Origin: Punica granatum
Lineage: Eukaryota; Streptophyta; Magnoliopsida; Myrtales; Lythraceae
Assembly (NCBI RefSeq): GCF_007655135.1
Contig: NC_045128.1
Location: forward strand, 39,135,885-39,199,884
Length of the DNA: 64,000 bases
Reading direction: 5' to 3'
The notes under the pieces were generated by a model. The model was not told the origin of the DNA and ran no database searches. It saw nothing but the letters and a program-made list of their open reading frames with translations. Below are positions 21,538 to 34,292 of this stretch, piece after piece. Position 1 is the first letter of the stretch; every line of letters starts with the position of its first letter. The position numbers were made by a program, and so were the translations under genes.

Positions 21538-24500
21538 CTCCATATCATGGTTCTTAGAATCACGATTCGAATCGTAGAATCGTACGATTCTACGATTCTA
21601 GAGGGGTCATACGATTCCGATCCTATGGGCTGAATCGCAATCGGCTGAATCGGGCCTGAATCGGGCCCAGAATCGCTGAATCGCGGAATCGGGCCGATTC
21701 CGCGATTCCAGATTCGGCCCACACTGGCGCACAGGGCAGGCCTGATTTGGGCCCTCGGGCCGAAGCCCAGCCCATTGGCAATGAGCCCGACTCTTCTCAC
21801 CCCCCCTTCTTCTCCGGCTTCCCCCCTTCTCCCTGACATCTCCATGCCCTAATCGACTGAAGAATCTTCAATCTTCCGAGCTGTTCAATTTCCGCCCCAT
21901 TTCGTCACGATTCTTCTTGTTCTGCCCGTACCGGTGTGTCTTGTTCGGTTGTTCTGACTCCGACGAGCTTGAAGGTTGAAGTTCCGCCGGTCCGCAGGTC
22001 CGACTTCGCAGTTCCGCGAGCTTGCCGTCAGTTGCTTCCGGTCATCTGCGCGAGCTTCCGGTGAGTTACTTGCTCTGCGCCTCTGCCTCTGCATTTTGCC
22101 CAAGCTTCCAGTCAGTTGCTTGCTCATCCTGTCTCTGCACTGCAGTCTGTCCAGCCGAGACCCTAGACCCGAGACCCGAGAGCCGAGAGCGTCCACTTTC
22201 GACTTTCCAGACTCCAGGTACCGTATCTTGAACATCCAATGGCCTTCTGCTTCGATTAATTGATTAATTCGATGAACTAAAGTGAGATTAGATTACTGAA
22301 TTGAAGTGAGGTTACTGACTGAAGTGAGATTACTCGATTAGTAATAAACGTGCCAGATTATTTTGAGGGGAAAGGTACAAATAAATGTGCCACCATATTT
22401 TCTGATTCTATTTAAGTTTCCAGCTTAACTTAAAGGGTGAAGATTGTATTAAGATGATTCTTTATACTTAATTACTGACCTAACAAGTTTTTGTTTTATT
22501 TTCTAATCATCAGGATTACAACAGGGATACTTTATGAAATTAATGTCTTTTAGCGAAGCACTCTTGTGTTGGCTCTTCTTAATTGGTCCTTTCATTGTCC
22601 TTTTTAAAACAAATTGAAGTTTGATTTCATCAATGATTCAATATTATTTTCCTGTACCCTGCTTGCGTCTTCTGTTTGACGAAATTTGTAAGGCTAGTTT
22701 ACTGAACTGATTGTGCTGTAAATTCCGCTGGACGATTTTTTTTGAGTTTATGTTAGATTTGTTGAGTGGGTGATTATTGAGTTTGGGTTGAACGGATATG
22801 GCTTCTGCAAGTGGATCTGGAAGTGCATCGGCTAGTAATACCGGGACAGTGGCCAAATCTAGAAAAAATGCAACTGGAGTTAGAGATGATCCGGCATGGG
22901 CACACAGTTATGAAGTTCCAAGAGAGAGGTTAAAAATTAAATGTAAATATTGTGACAAGGTAGTTTCTGGAGGTCCCTATAGATTGAAGCATCACTTAGG
23001 ATGTACCAAGATTAACGTGGCACCTTGTCATGCTGTTCCTGATGAAGTTAAGAATAATATGCTCAGTATTTGTATGCGTTTAGAGGGTCTTTCAATGAAG
23101 AAAAAACAAGCTAGTAGTTGTAGTTTGGAGGATGATGATGTTGTAGACGTTGATAATGATGATGAAGATGCAGGGGTTGGTATAAAGAGAGAGGGAAAGG
23201 AAACAACTAAAATTTCTAGTTTTTTTAAGAAGAGAAGTTTGAACATTCAAAGCAAGCAAAAACAACCAACAATTAATCAAATGATGAAGAAGGATTTAAG
23301 AGAGGATGTTTGCATGCAAATTGCCCGTTTTTTCTATACAAGTGCAATTCCATTTAATTGTGTGAAGAATCCTGAGTTTGAGAAGATGTGTCATTTGATT
23401 GGGAAGTATGGTGTTGGATTGAAACCGCCGTCTTATCATGAGATTAGTGATAAATATTTGAGAAAAGAGGTTGATAACACTATGTCATTGCTTGAGGAGC
23501 ATAAAACTATGTGGAAAAAGTCGGGGTGTTCTATAATGTCAGATGGTTGGACTGATAAGAAGAGAATGTCCATATGCAATTTCTTAGTGAATAGCCCTAA
23601 GGGAACAATTTTTTTGACTTCTACTGACACATCAGATATATCCAAGACTGCAGTGAAAGTATTTGAGATGATTGATGATATAGTTGAGCAAGTTGGGGAA
23701 GAGAACGTAGTTCAAATTGTCACGGACAATGCTGCCAATTACAGGGCGGCAGGTGAGATGTTAATGGAGAAGCGGAAGAAGTTATTTTGGACTCCTTGTG
23801 CAGCTCATTGCATAGATCTTATGCTAGAGGATTTAGAGAAGAAGATTAAGGTACATGAGCTGACGATAATGAAAGGGAGAAAGATTACGACCTTCATTTA
23901 CTCGAGAACACTCCTCATCACAATGTTGAAGCATTTCACTAAGGGCAAAGATTTGATTAGACCGGCGGTGACTCGCTTTGCCACTGCTTATCTGACTTTG
24001 GGATGCCTCTTCGATAATAGAAATGCTCTACGAACTATGTTTGCATCCATGCAATGGAAAGGGAGTCGATTTGCGAAGTTAGAAGGTGGAAAGTATGCGG
24101 AGCGTACTGTTATGGATAATAGATTTTGGAATAATGTTAATACATGTTTGAAGGCTGCATATCCTCTCATTAAGGTGCTCCGCATGGTGGATTCGGATGA
24201 AAAGCCCGCAATGGGTTTTATTTATAATGAGATGGAGAAAGCAAAGCAGAAAATCAAAGCAAACTTCAAGGATGATCGGAAGAGGTAAAATTATTTATAA
24301 GCTGCTATATGCTTAATCTTTAATTACTTATGCATCATTAAAATTTATATTAGAAATTTGATTATTTGAAAGTATCTAATAAATGCTCATTTCATGCTTT
24401 TAGCTATGATCCCATTTGGAAGGTTATTGATGAGAGATGGGAGGTTCAACTTCATAGACCTTTGCATGCTGCTGCTTATTATTTGAATCCTCAGTTGCAT

Positions 24501-25606
24501 TTCTCTTCTGAATTTAGAGCTGATAGGGAAGTTATGCGTGGATTATATAAGGTTATGGATAGAATGTTAGACGATGAAGAGAGGGATAAGGTTGATTTGC
24601 AGCTAGAGGAATTCAAGCATGAGAGAGGGCTCTTTGGATTTTCATCGGCAAAGTCTATGAGGTTCAAGAAGACACCGGCAGATTGGTGGGAGTCATATGG
24701 TGCCGATACTCCAGAGTTGCAAAAATTTAGTATAAGGATATTGAGTTTGACTTGTAGCTCTTCGGGATGTGAGCGTAATTTGAGTGCTTTTGAAATGGTA
24801 TTCTATGAATTCCCTTTTTTTTTATCATGTGCTTATTAGAATTCGTTTTAATATATCTACTAACTGTTTTTTGGTTTTTCCTAGGTACACACAAAGAGAA
24901 GAAATCGGTTGCATCAAAAGAAGATGAATGATTTAGTATTTGTGATGTACAATTTGAAGTTGAAGGATAAGAAGATCAGGAAGCAAGTTGATCTTCAAGT
25001 GGATGACATTTCTTCCGACGATGAATGGATTGCCGAAGAGGAGACAGAGAATACTGTAATTTCAAGGCATAATTTTAACTTGCGTGCTCTTGGTTGTGGG
25101 GATGATGGTGACGAAGAAAGTGGAGGGAGTCAAATTGGCGATGAAGATGCAGAGAATATACTCACCCAACAGCATGCCACGGTTGATGACTTAGAGCTTC
25201 CCGAAGATGATGAATTTGATACTTTATATGATGATGATGTTGGTAACGATGAAGATTTGGATGAGATTTGACATTCTGTGTTATAATTTATGTTATTAAC
25301 AGTTTATTTTGAGAGTTTGAGTTATGATTTAGACTTTGAATTTCGATAATTTGTAACGATATTTTGTGCTTTTAAGCCTTTTTATAACTTATTGTTGGTT
25401 TTTGGTTTTTGGTCCTTTTTTGAATATAAGGAATGAAGGATTGATTTTTTTTTTTTGCTCAGGAAAGGATAATACATATATATATATGCTATTTTTTTAA
25501 TGTTAGGTAGAATCTTACGATTCACGTTACGATTTTACGATTCACGATTCTACGACCCTCGACCGATTCTAGGTAGAATCGCGATTCTGAAAACCTTGCT
25601 CCATAT
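21538..25606 (+). mobile_element. Complete hAT transposon, 4053 bases, 8-bp target duplication
   Basis: The element runs 21546-25598. The duplicated target CTCCATAT lies at 21538-21545 and 25599-25606. Terminal inverted repeats are CATGGTTCTTAGAATCACG (left) and CAAGGTTTTCAGAATCGCG (right, read in reverse); 19 of the first 23 positions match. Both subterminal regions are packed with ACGATTC/GAATCGT motifs (21555-21720 and 25510-25585), as expected for transposase binding sites. The interior carries one three-exon transposase gene in the same orientation. All parts needed for an autonomous hAT element are present; whether it still moves is unknown. Confidence 0.93.
22798..25271 (+). CDS. hAT-family transposase with BED zinc finger
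   Basis: Exons 22798-24284, 24404-24797 and 24885-25271 join in phase through GT-AG introns, giving 755 aa without a stop. Order: a Ser/Gly-rich start; a BED zinc finger (C49, C52, H65/H66, C69); an acidic linker; a DUF659/RNase-H-like core with SDGWTD (D249) and VTDNAANY (D310) as candidate catalytic aspartates; CAAHCIDL; the insertion domain; ADWW; and a hAT dimerisation region ending in CSSSGCERNLSAFE. The tail is rich in Asp/Glu. The product would cut and paste the surrounding element using its terminal repeats. The second exon boundary removes an in-frame stop at 24288, so splicing is required. The cognate ends are 21546 and 25598. Confidence 0.9.
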
Positions 25607-28600
25607 CCACCACAATTTTTAAAACAAAAATGCTAACCATAAAATTTGGTTTTTCAGTTTGATTAACTGAAAAATCAATTACTCTTTTGGGACATACAAA
25701 TCTTAATATATTATGAGCAATTTAATTCTCGTATTGGGTCATATACGATGCATCCCAAACAAAAAAAAGGCAATATAATGCCAAATTTAACCTTCACTTG
25801 CCTAGAAAGTTCAGTGGCGTTTGATAACGGAATATAACATGATTCTATTTAACTCCATCGGATGAAGATATAAATAGTTAGGATAATTTATTATTAAAAA
25901 ATTGGTTTTAATAATGGTCAAGAAAAAAGTATGTGAAAGAATTTATCATTGAGTTGAAGAATAAAAAAAATAATTGCGTTGTTGAATTAAGGAAAAAATA
26001 ATAAATAGTTGGGAGAATTTAGTATTAAAAAATTAATTGTAATATTGTTAAGAAAAGATATGTAAGATAATTTATTATTAAATATAAAAAGTATTAAAAA
26101 ACAGTAATAATTTTGTTGTTGAATTGTCAAAAAAGCAAAGTAGAGTTGAATGAAGTATGATTTACTCCATACAAAGTTTTTATAATTAAGAAAAGTAGCA
26201 AAATAAATCAAGTTCATAATGTAGGAAGTAGCGAAATAAAGCACTCATAACTCAAATGCACACATGAAAAAATTGTTTCGAGATAGGGATTGTAAGGCCT
26301 TGAGAAGAAAAATATAATTTATAGAGTAAACTAACAATTTGTCCATAGAGAGATTGATGTTACATCCCCTCAAAAAAAAATTATATCAATTTTGACCTTA
26401 ATATATTAAATGTACATCAAATTACCCATTATGTCTGCTTACAGTCAAAAAGTCGACGAAAACATATAACATGAAATTAATTGATTGTGTTTTCCATTAT
26501 ATGGCCTATTTTCCATTTTTTTATGACATTATATACCTATATTCTTTCCTTTTTTCTAAATTTTTCCATCTTATTTAAATGGAAAAATCGTTGGTGAAGA
26601 CTATGAAGCCATCTGCAGCTTCCAACTAACCCCCAAATCCCAAGCTCCTAAATCCCAAACCTTAATCAAATAACCCCCCCAATCCCAAAGCCTAATTAAA
26701 AAAAGGTACAAGGTTCACCCACTGAATCGGCCTCATTGGCGGATGGACACCAATTGCAATTACCCCATTCTCCTCCCTTCGATCTCTTCCGACGACTCCA
26801 ACTCCACCGTCCCCCGGCCTCTCTTTAGCCTCCATCACAGCACCGTGCAGAGTGGCATATGCTTATGACGCGTCTGGTGAGGTCGCCTAACGGGGGCCGA
26901 CCGAAAGGGGTGCCCCCACCGTCGATCTACCCCCTTTCTCTCTCGAGCATTCTGAAAAGTAAAAAGAACAAGAAAAAGAAAAATCAGAGGTTAAAAGGTC
27001 AGCTAGACATCGCAACGATCTTGACCATGAAAGCCCAGCTCTTCCACTCGTTGTTCGAGAAAGGGGAAAATGTGGTGAAGATGGACTTGATTGCAGGGAG
27101 GACCTTGATGAGGCAGTCGTTCTGCGTCTCAATTCTATTTTTTATATAATTTTTTTGTTGTTATTTAATTCGGTAGATCCCATAAGTTATCATACGTGCA
27201 AAACTCTCCAAATAAAAGTTGTCATGGTCATCTTTCTGTTCATTTACTGATGGAATAGAGACGGCTTGTTGCATGAAATTTTTTTTCTTGTTGTATGGAG
27301 AATTTGAATCAATTTGTGGTGCAACATGAAAAAGTTCGACGTATGATGATATACAGTGCAATTTTCCCGTAAAGATATATAAAAAAAAATTGAGAAAGGA
27401 TACTAGCATGGAGGATATATCTTTGCGTTCAATCCAAGAGATTGTATCTTTGAAATTGTCTACTTTAGGTTTTGAGCGGATATCTTTGAAGAGATTGTAC
27501 CTTTTATTTAAATTTCTAATTTCTTGTTATAGGCCATAACTTATCTTGCATTTGAAAAAGAAAATAGTTATCGCAAAAGTTTGATTGTTCATTAGTATTG
27601 GACATGGGATCAAGGATTCAAGTCCAATTGTAACCGGCAGAACACTCGAACCCCAATTTTGATCCAACGAAGTTGGGCAAGTTTCAATTTTTAGCGCAGA
27701 CCCTTTGAACCATGGATGTGGGACAATCCTTACTGAATAGATCCAATGAATTATAATGACTCATTTAATTATATTTACGTTATTTCAAAATTAATAGTTA
27801 CATATCCATTAGGAAATTTTTTGGATCCCGTGACTGAATTTTCAATCATGGGCTAAGTACAAAACTAAAACTTTTAAATTTTGTACCAAAACTTTTAATA
27901 TAGAGTAAGTGTTTTGGATTGAAAATTTTAGTCACTGAAACTAAGGATTTATTCCTCACATTCTCATACAAATAGTACATAACATGACGATACTACATTG
28001 ATTAATCATTAAATATACATGAAAGGTCCTTTATTGAGGAGGGTTTTTGGGCGACCCTCATTGAGGAGTTGATAAGGACCTCCAAAAGGAGCTTTCGCAC
28101 CAACTGATCCCTCATGAATGTATTGGGAGCTTATCTGATCCCAAGCAGGTCCTGTCGTGAATTCTCAAATGCACATAATCGACGGCAAAATTCAATATAA
28201 TAAACTATACTTTGACTCAAGTCGATCATATTTATTTTGCAGTCTACTAGATTCATTTTAGGCCTTCCTAGATTAATTCCCATCCTAAACTGGATAAATT
28301 TCGGAAATCGTATTAGCTACTATACAACCAACCATGGATCATCAAATCAAATTTGAGCAATAGGTCCCTTCATCATTGAGTTGAATATCAGCCACGGAAG
28401 TGATTATCTAGGCCACATTAACCTTTTCGTTTAAATTTTTTCAATGATTGTAGGACCATTCATCACACAACCCAACCGGATACCAAGCAACAAAAGTGAT
28501 TACTTCGGCCAAATTATCCTTTTCCCTGCGATTGTCACTCAATATAATCATAAAAAAAAAAAACTTTCGTCATTTCAGATATAGTTCTTATTCTTTTTGT

Positions 28601-29643
28601 TTTTTTTGGTGAAAAGATATAGTTCTTATTCTAAATCCAAATAGATTACCTCAATAAGAAAAAACTTTCATATGTTCGTCTTTACCTATCCTCTCCTGTT
28701 AAATTCGATGTTAAGGATAATTCGGTCCTAAGCGTTTTCTTCATCACAACTGATAATGTAATAGCTTGTATAATAACATATAAATATCCATATGTATTTA
28801 TTAAAAAGTATGTCCGAGAGGTGTCCGTCCTCGTCAATTAAACAAAAAAATAATCGAGGCGAGTCCTACTTGCTCGAAATGGGATTAAGTACACCGTCCA
28901 CTCGCCTTTGCATCGTATGATTAAAAATAAGATTAAGCACGTGGACAATTACGTCTCAACAATCATAGCAATAATACTAAATATCCAATCCTCAAAACTC
29001 TAAAAAAAAGCAGATAATTTTGTAGCAGAGGAACAAGACAGGACGCAGGAGATTGTTCATTTCACATCCCCATTGCAACACAGCAACACGATTAACCTCC
29101 AATCACATTCCCAAACGAGATCTCGGCACGAATTGGTACCAAGTGACCGTTGATACACGCAAAAATCATTCCTTTCGGATTCCCTCAACAAAACAACTAC
29201 TACTCCATCAATTTAACCCCACACACGAAATAAAAAAAAAAAAAGGGCCTCTTTAGTTTAGATTAGACCCCAACCGACCCCATCGGACGACAACCATTTC
29301 CTATTTGTTCCCTAATTCGACCCGTCCCAAATAAATATGTATGCCTCCCAATCCAAATGTTTGCAATAATATATTCATAATATTCACCGTGTAAAAATCC
29401 CTATTTCCTATTTTGATTGGCAGCTGCCCGCCATCCCATCCCATCCCATCCTATCCACAGAAGAAGAAGAAGAAGAAGAAGTAGAATACGCGTCACATTG
29501 TTAGGGCAGGTGTAGATTACTCACCGTGGACCCGACCACATGTTATTATGTCTGCCGCCTCGACCCAACCCCTAGCGCCACCACCAGCTAAGCTCTATTC
29601 AGAAGAAAAAGGCAAAAATCAGAAGCACCCTCCGCGTCCAGCT
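25607..29643. other. Intergenic spacer
   Basis: AT-rich up to about 26600. An ORF at 26859-27149 and its antisense shadow have no recognisable domain. At 27590-27730 there is a more complex segment with CGAACCCC-like phrases that may be old repeat DNA. A GAAGAAGAAG tract lies near 29460-29480 next to a CCCAT repeat. No gene is supported. Confidence 0.45.
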
Positions 29644-30318
29644 TCAGTTCTTCTTTCCGGGTCGGGAGACCGGACCCGCCCGGGACCTGAACCCGGCGAT
29701 CACCGCGTCGTTCCGGCACCAGTGGAAGTCCGGCTCCGGCTCCGACACAGTTTCCTTCGCCTTCTCGCACCCCTCGCAGAACACTTCTTCGACGCCCTTC
29801 ATTAACGGGGCGTTATTGTTATTGTTGCTATTCGTCATCGTCATCATCAGGTACCTCTCTCTTTCTGCAGCCAATTCCCTCACCCGCCGATCGTACTCGT
29901 AGGCATCCACGACCGGCACACCGTACCCGCCGCCGTACATCTGATCGCCCATCGCGGTGTCTCTCCTCAGGAGCATCACGTTCTCCGGCGGGCGTTGCTT
30001 CGCGAAGCTCTGAATCTTCTCCCGGGCTCTCGATCTCTTCAGGAAGACAAGGAAGTACAGGTCTTTGCCGCCGGTGATCGTCGCGAAATTGAACTTGGCG
30101 TTAATCGCAACCTTCCGCGGCCAGGACCTGTAGAGCCTCCGCTCCGCCAAGTAGATTGAGATTTGGTGAGGGGAGAGGCCGACGCGCTGGCTGATGCCCG
30201 ATTGCAGCTCGTTAAATTTCATGGTGGGGCGGACCGCGGCGTAGCCGATGCTGATTTCCTTCTCGCCGTCATGGAGGATAACCGGCAGGGAGATGCCGGC
30301 GGGGCCGTCCCCAATCAT
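29644..30318 (-). CDS. DUF7138 family protein
   Basis: Single exon, 224 aa. The N-terminal half (about residues 10-95) reads as a compact beta-rich, ubiquitin-like region: SLPVILHDGEKEISIGYAAV, FNELQSGISQRVGLSPHQIS, IYLAERRL and then KDLYFLVFLKRSR. It matches what I recall of the plant-only DUF7138 proteins, whose function is unknown. A low-complexity Asn run (NSNNNNN, about 165-171) and a cysteine pair in VFCEGCEKAKE (about 181-191) follow, and the C-terminus is basic. No membrane segment or signal peptide is seen. The upstream flank has a GA-rich 5' UTR-like tract (30330-30390). Confidence 0.8.
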   Translation of the reverse strand: MIGDGPAGISLPVILHDGEKEISIGYAAVRPTMKFNELQSGISQRVGLSPHQISIYLAERRLYRSWPRKVAINAKFNFATITGGKDLYFLVFLKRSRAREKIQSFAKQRPPENVMLLRRDTAMGDQMYGGGYGVPVVDAYEYDRRVRELAAERERYLMMTMTNSNNNNNAPLMKGVEEVFCEGCEKAKETVSEPEPDFHWCRNDAVIAGFRSRAGPVSRPGKKN

Positions 30319-30319
30319 C

Positions 30320-32078
30320 CTGCGATTGCTTCACTAACAGAGGAGAGAACGAGAGAGAGGGGGAGAGAGGGGAAGGCAGAGATGGGATTGGGCGAGGAAC
30401 AGACACATATATGGATGGATGGATGGCAGGGTTTAAGGTTTGACGAAGTTATTAATATTATAGTAAGGCGGTGAGGATATTTATGGAATTTAAATGGGGG
30501 ATTAAACTGATCCTGTGGTTTCTTCTTGGTAATTAATTCATATTTAATATTTTAAAAATCAGTTTTAGAAATTTAAATTTAAAAAATGGGGAAAGAAAAA
30601 GAAGCAGAGATACTGATTTCGCCTTGGCGCGGGTTTGATGAGACTTGGGGACCAAGTTTTATTTTATGGCCTAAAACGACACGTTTCGGCCTTCTCCTTT
30701 CTTGTCCCAAGCTTTAGGAAAAAGTTCAAAACGACAGCTCACTCTGCCGTTTCTAATGTTATGCTTTTAATAATCGACTCGACTCGACTCGACGCTAATT
30801 TTTTTTACTACTGTAAATAAATAGAGTATTTCAACCAATCCGCTCAGTTAATAACGAAAATGGACCTCCTTTTGAAGCTACTTACCAATTTAGACTCTTG
30901 CCCAAACTATTTACCATTTTGGACCTTTATGCCTTTTCTTATTATTTTTATGAATGACATTGAAAAAGAAAAAAGAAAAATAAGGGACAAAATATTGGAA
31001 ATAAATACTTGTAACCCACGCCCCTCCCTCTTGGCCGCTTTCGGGCTCCGACGACCCTGATCGGGCTTTGCGATGTACAACGAGCCTCTAACCTAACCGC
31101 GTTGGTTGCATTTGTATCCATCTCATCTTCTTCTTTTTTCGTCACCATCTCATCTTTTTCATAATCTTTTTTTTTCCCATCACTTTCTTTGTCAATATTT
31201 ATGCCATTGCTTTCTTCCCTCTGTGAAACAAGATCCCATCATCAAAATATGTAACTAGCTCTAGAAAATGAAAGTTTTCATAACTTTTCTCATGATTATT
31301 TGTATTTCATGAAAGATATTGAGGTCGTTCATTTCTTAAAAGAAGAATGTATATGTAATCATTTGAACAGTGAAAGACAATATAGCATGTGAGCATCAAA
31401 ATAGAGTGAACCTATTGTTGTTTTGTTTTTTTTTCACTTCCTCTGTTGGTAACTTGGTAGGGAAAAAATTGGTAGCAAAATTCCTTAAATCCTCTATTTT
31501 CTCTATTTTTATGGGGGTAAACATCATCAGTTTCCATTTCCATTTTTTTCCCTTAAGGAGCCGCTAAGAGAAAATAATAATTATTATATTGTTAAGTTTG
31601 GAGAAGAATATAGTTGAGTTGAATTATAATTCAAAAACCAAACAAAGCCTAAAATAACTTGGACAGAGGTCTAGATTGGTAAATAGTTTCTAAGGAGGTC
31701 CTTATAAACTCCCAATCCACTGCTGTAAAGAAGAGTTGATAAATCTAAATCTTTTGTCTTGCCGTTTCGTCTTTTCGCTTTGTTGAACGTATAATAATTG
31801 TTAAAAAAAAAATAAAAATCCTAGGGACAGATCGAGACGTAGATCCCATACCCGACCACCATGAGTTTGAGGCCTATGTGGCTCGAACAACAAGTTCATG
31901 CTTTCAATAGTCTTATGTTGTTTAGATAAGAGTGCTCACTGAAAGGTTATCCGCGCTTGAGCAGTGCTCCATCTACTGTTAAAAGCATCCCCTCAAACTG
32001 TCTTAAATTTGAATGGACTAATTGTGGTGCAAAACTTACGATATTGATGGTTACACTCAGACGAATAGCAGTGGTCGA
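30320..32078. other. Intergenic spacer
   Basis: Between the DUF7138 start and the 3' end of the cohesin acetyltransferase. It is AT-rich from 30480 to 31700. The 31830-32078 part probably includes the 3' UTR of the minus-strand gene. No coding region is supported. Confidence 0.45.
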
Positions 32079-34072
32079 TCATAGAGCTCTGTATACGAGA
32101 AGAGGCCTGGATCCCAGATAAGAAGACGCCAGAGCCCGCCCAGCTGAAGTAGGCTCAGAGAATGCCAACTGAGAATGCTCAAGCTCGTAGCCCTCGCAGA
32201 AACTTCTCCTGCAATTCAAGCAATTCAGTGAGAGAATTTGTCGGATTCTCATATGATCAGAACATCATTTTAATCGTTTCGACTACAAGTTACTGCCATA
32301 GATTCAGGTTTGTCAACATGTGCACATGTAGTGTACCAATATCAAAATTAGATGGGTGGTGGTATGATCAGTGCTATTCAATGTCATTATCACTTCAAGC
32401 TAATTTGTCATTGGATCAGCAGTGCTACACCTGCTGTAGACACTGTTTAGTCCCGAATCCCGATTCATTTGCTCTGGTTTCGATATTCATTGTTCGGTCC
32501 GCCATCCAACAAAACTCGAGCTTTACAAAAATATTGGTTTTACTCAGCAACGTAACTTATAATGGAGCACAGGTGCACAAAATGAAGGGTAGATGGAAAC
32601 GACTGATGGAAGGTTACCTAGCAGCATCAACTAAATGCGTCGCAACGCGCTTTCTTCGGTTGGAAGGGGTGACCCAGATGGCTCTGATGCCACAGACAGC
32701 TGGTACAGCTGCATCTTCGCAGTAGATTGCTCCCATTAGGTTCTCATCCAACACCTTATTCTTGGCAACAGGGGGCGATCTTCTTACTGCTTCTCTCTGA
32801 AAAATTGCATTTCCGAACTGGAGAGTAGCTGCTCCTTTTCTTACAGTCTTTATGATACCGCTGTCGGGTTTTCCTTTCACAGCACGAGAGATGACCTTAA
32901 ATGCTTCTTTTATGGGTTCCGCAACTAAACATCCAGCTATCCTCTGTGACTCTATGAAGAGATAGACCTAAATTTTCGAAAAATCTACCATCAATCAATA
33001 ATCAGAACTAAAAGGGAAACAAAGCATTTAGAAGGAAGATAGGAGAATAGCATAAAAACAAGAAGTCCTCCAAGTTGGAAGTATCAAACAGTAGCATGAT
33101 AAGTAGAACTCAGCAAGAATCTGTTGGACAAATTCAACTGGACAAGCAAACAGATTGCAATCATTAACTTTTTTGATGTAGCAATAGGATCGCTTCAAAT
33201 GTCGAGTGGCACCGCAGAGGAAATCAAAGATAATACCTTACACAGCTTGTGGTATATCCATCCGCTCCCGAGCTCATTCTCCATCATCTGTACAACCTCC
33301 TGGACCTACAAGACCGAGAAGTTTCAACATCACGCAAAGATCAGCCATTCATACCACACTAGTTTAATTAAAACACTTCCTCGATGCTTAACAAGGAGAT
33401 GAATGCAAACCTTGTTCCTTCTCGGACGAGGATCACTGTCTAACACCACAATGACACGCCCACCTTCGACCAAAGGCATACCGACAAGCCTCTCTTCACA
33501 CCAACCCTGTGCAACCAGAAATCAGTTCCTCGTTCCGAAAATGAAATGAGCACGTGTGGAATGACAACTGTTGTAACAGACAAAGAAATTCCGGTGGATG
33601 CACCTTGAACGGAACTCCGTGGGTGTAATTCTTGTGGAACCTCGCATGAGACTTCTCGTCCAGCGCATTGCCGGGAGTATACTTGATTCCGCAAATAGAA
33701 CAACCTCGGAGAAGAAAATCGGACTGGCCCAGCTCCAAGTGGACCTGAGCGTAGCTCCTCTTCCTCTTCTTGTTAACTGCTTGCTCCTCCAAATCCCGAT
33801 TTCCAAGCTCCCCATCATCGATTTCAATTGTACTGCTCACAAACAACCCGATTGGGATCAGAGAGGCAATCATTCACATACAAAACCCTAGAAATTGAAA
33901 GACAGCTAAAGATTAGAGGAAACGGACGTTACCCATTTGACTCCGGAGCTCTGCACTCACAGGTCTCGTCGATGGCGTGCTCTGTCTCATCCACGATGGC
34001 CAATCGACCGTCGCCATCGTCGACTTGAGCGGAGGAGCGCTTGAAGAACGAACTGATCTTCCGTTGAACCAT
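32079..34072 (-). CDS. CTF7: Cohesin acetyltransferase CTF7/ESCO (Eco1 homologue)
   Basis: Six exons: 33933-34072, 33604-33832, 33411-33506, 33237-33305, 32618-32967, 32079-32208. All are GT-AG and in phase, giving 337 aa, usual for plant CTF7. The enzyme acetylates SMC3 during S phase to establish sister-chromatid cohesion in the nucleus. A PCNA-interaction box, Q3-x-x-I6-x-x-F9-F10, lies at the very N-terminus. A C2H2 zinc finger in exon 2 reads CSICGIKY...HARFH. Exon 3 opens with [16 protein letters not shown]. The acetyltransferase core in exons 5-6 has [20 protein letters not shown] and ends with [16 protein letters not shown] and LLVYRAL. All expected domains are present. The putative acetyl-CoA loop reads RRKRVA, where plant copies I recall have RRKGIA. 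Confidence 0.93.
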
Positions 34073-34130
34073 TCAAAAACTTCCTCGCTTTCCCTCGCTC
34101 TCTTGTATTCGCGCTTTAAACTTTACTCTG

Positions 34131-34292
34131 ACTTGTTTTTGGCGGCATCGACCGATGACCTCCCAGTTCAAATCTGAAATCAAAGTTATCCGACTCCGTA
34201 TGACTCGGATGACTTGTTTTTGGCGGCATCGACCGATGACCTCCAAGTTCAAATCTGAAATCAAAGTTATCCGACTCCGTATGACTCGGATG
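34131..34292. repeat. 81-base tandem duplication upstream of CTF7
   Basis: Two adjacent, nearly identical units of 81 bases (34131-34211 and 34212-34292), each starting ACTTGTTTTTGGCGGCATCG and ending near GACTCGGATG. They begin about 60 bases upstream of the CTF7 start codon, so they lie in its promoter or 5' UTR. Confidence 0.85.

Noticed and set aside
26859..27149. 96-aa plus-strand frame and its antisense partner
   Set aside because: There is no recognisable domain, the Lys and Pro runs are low-complexity, and no splice or promoter context is seen.
33496..33891. Separate ORFs of 125, 101 and 97 aa
   Set aside because: They are CTF7 exon 2 read past its splice sites, or its shadows.
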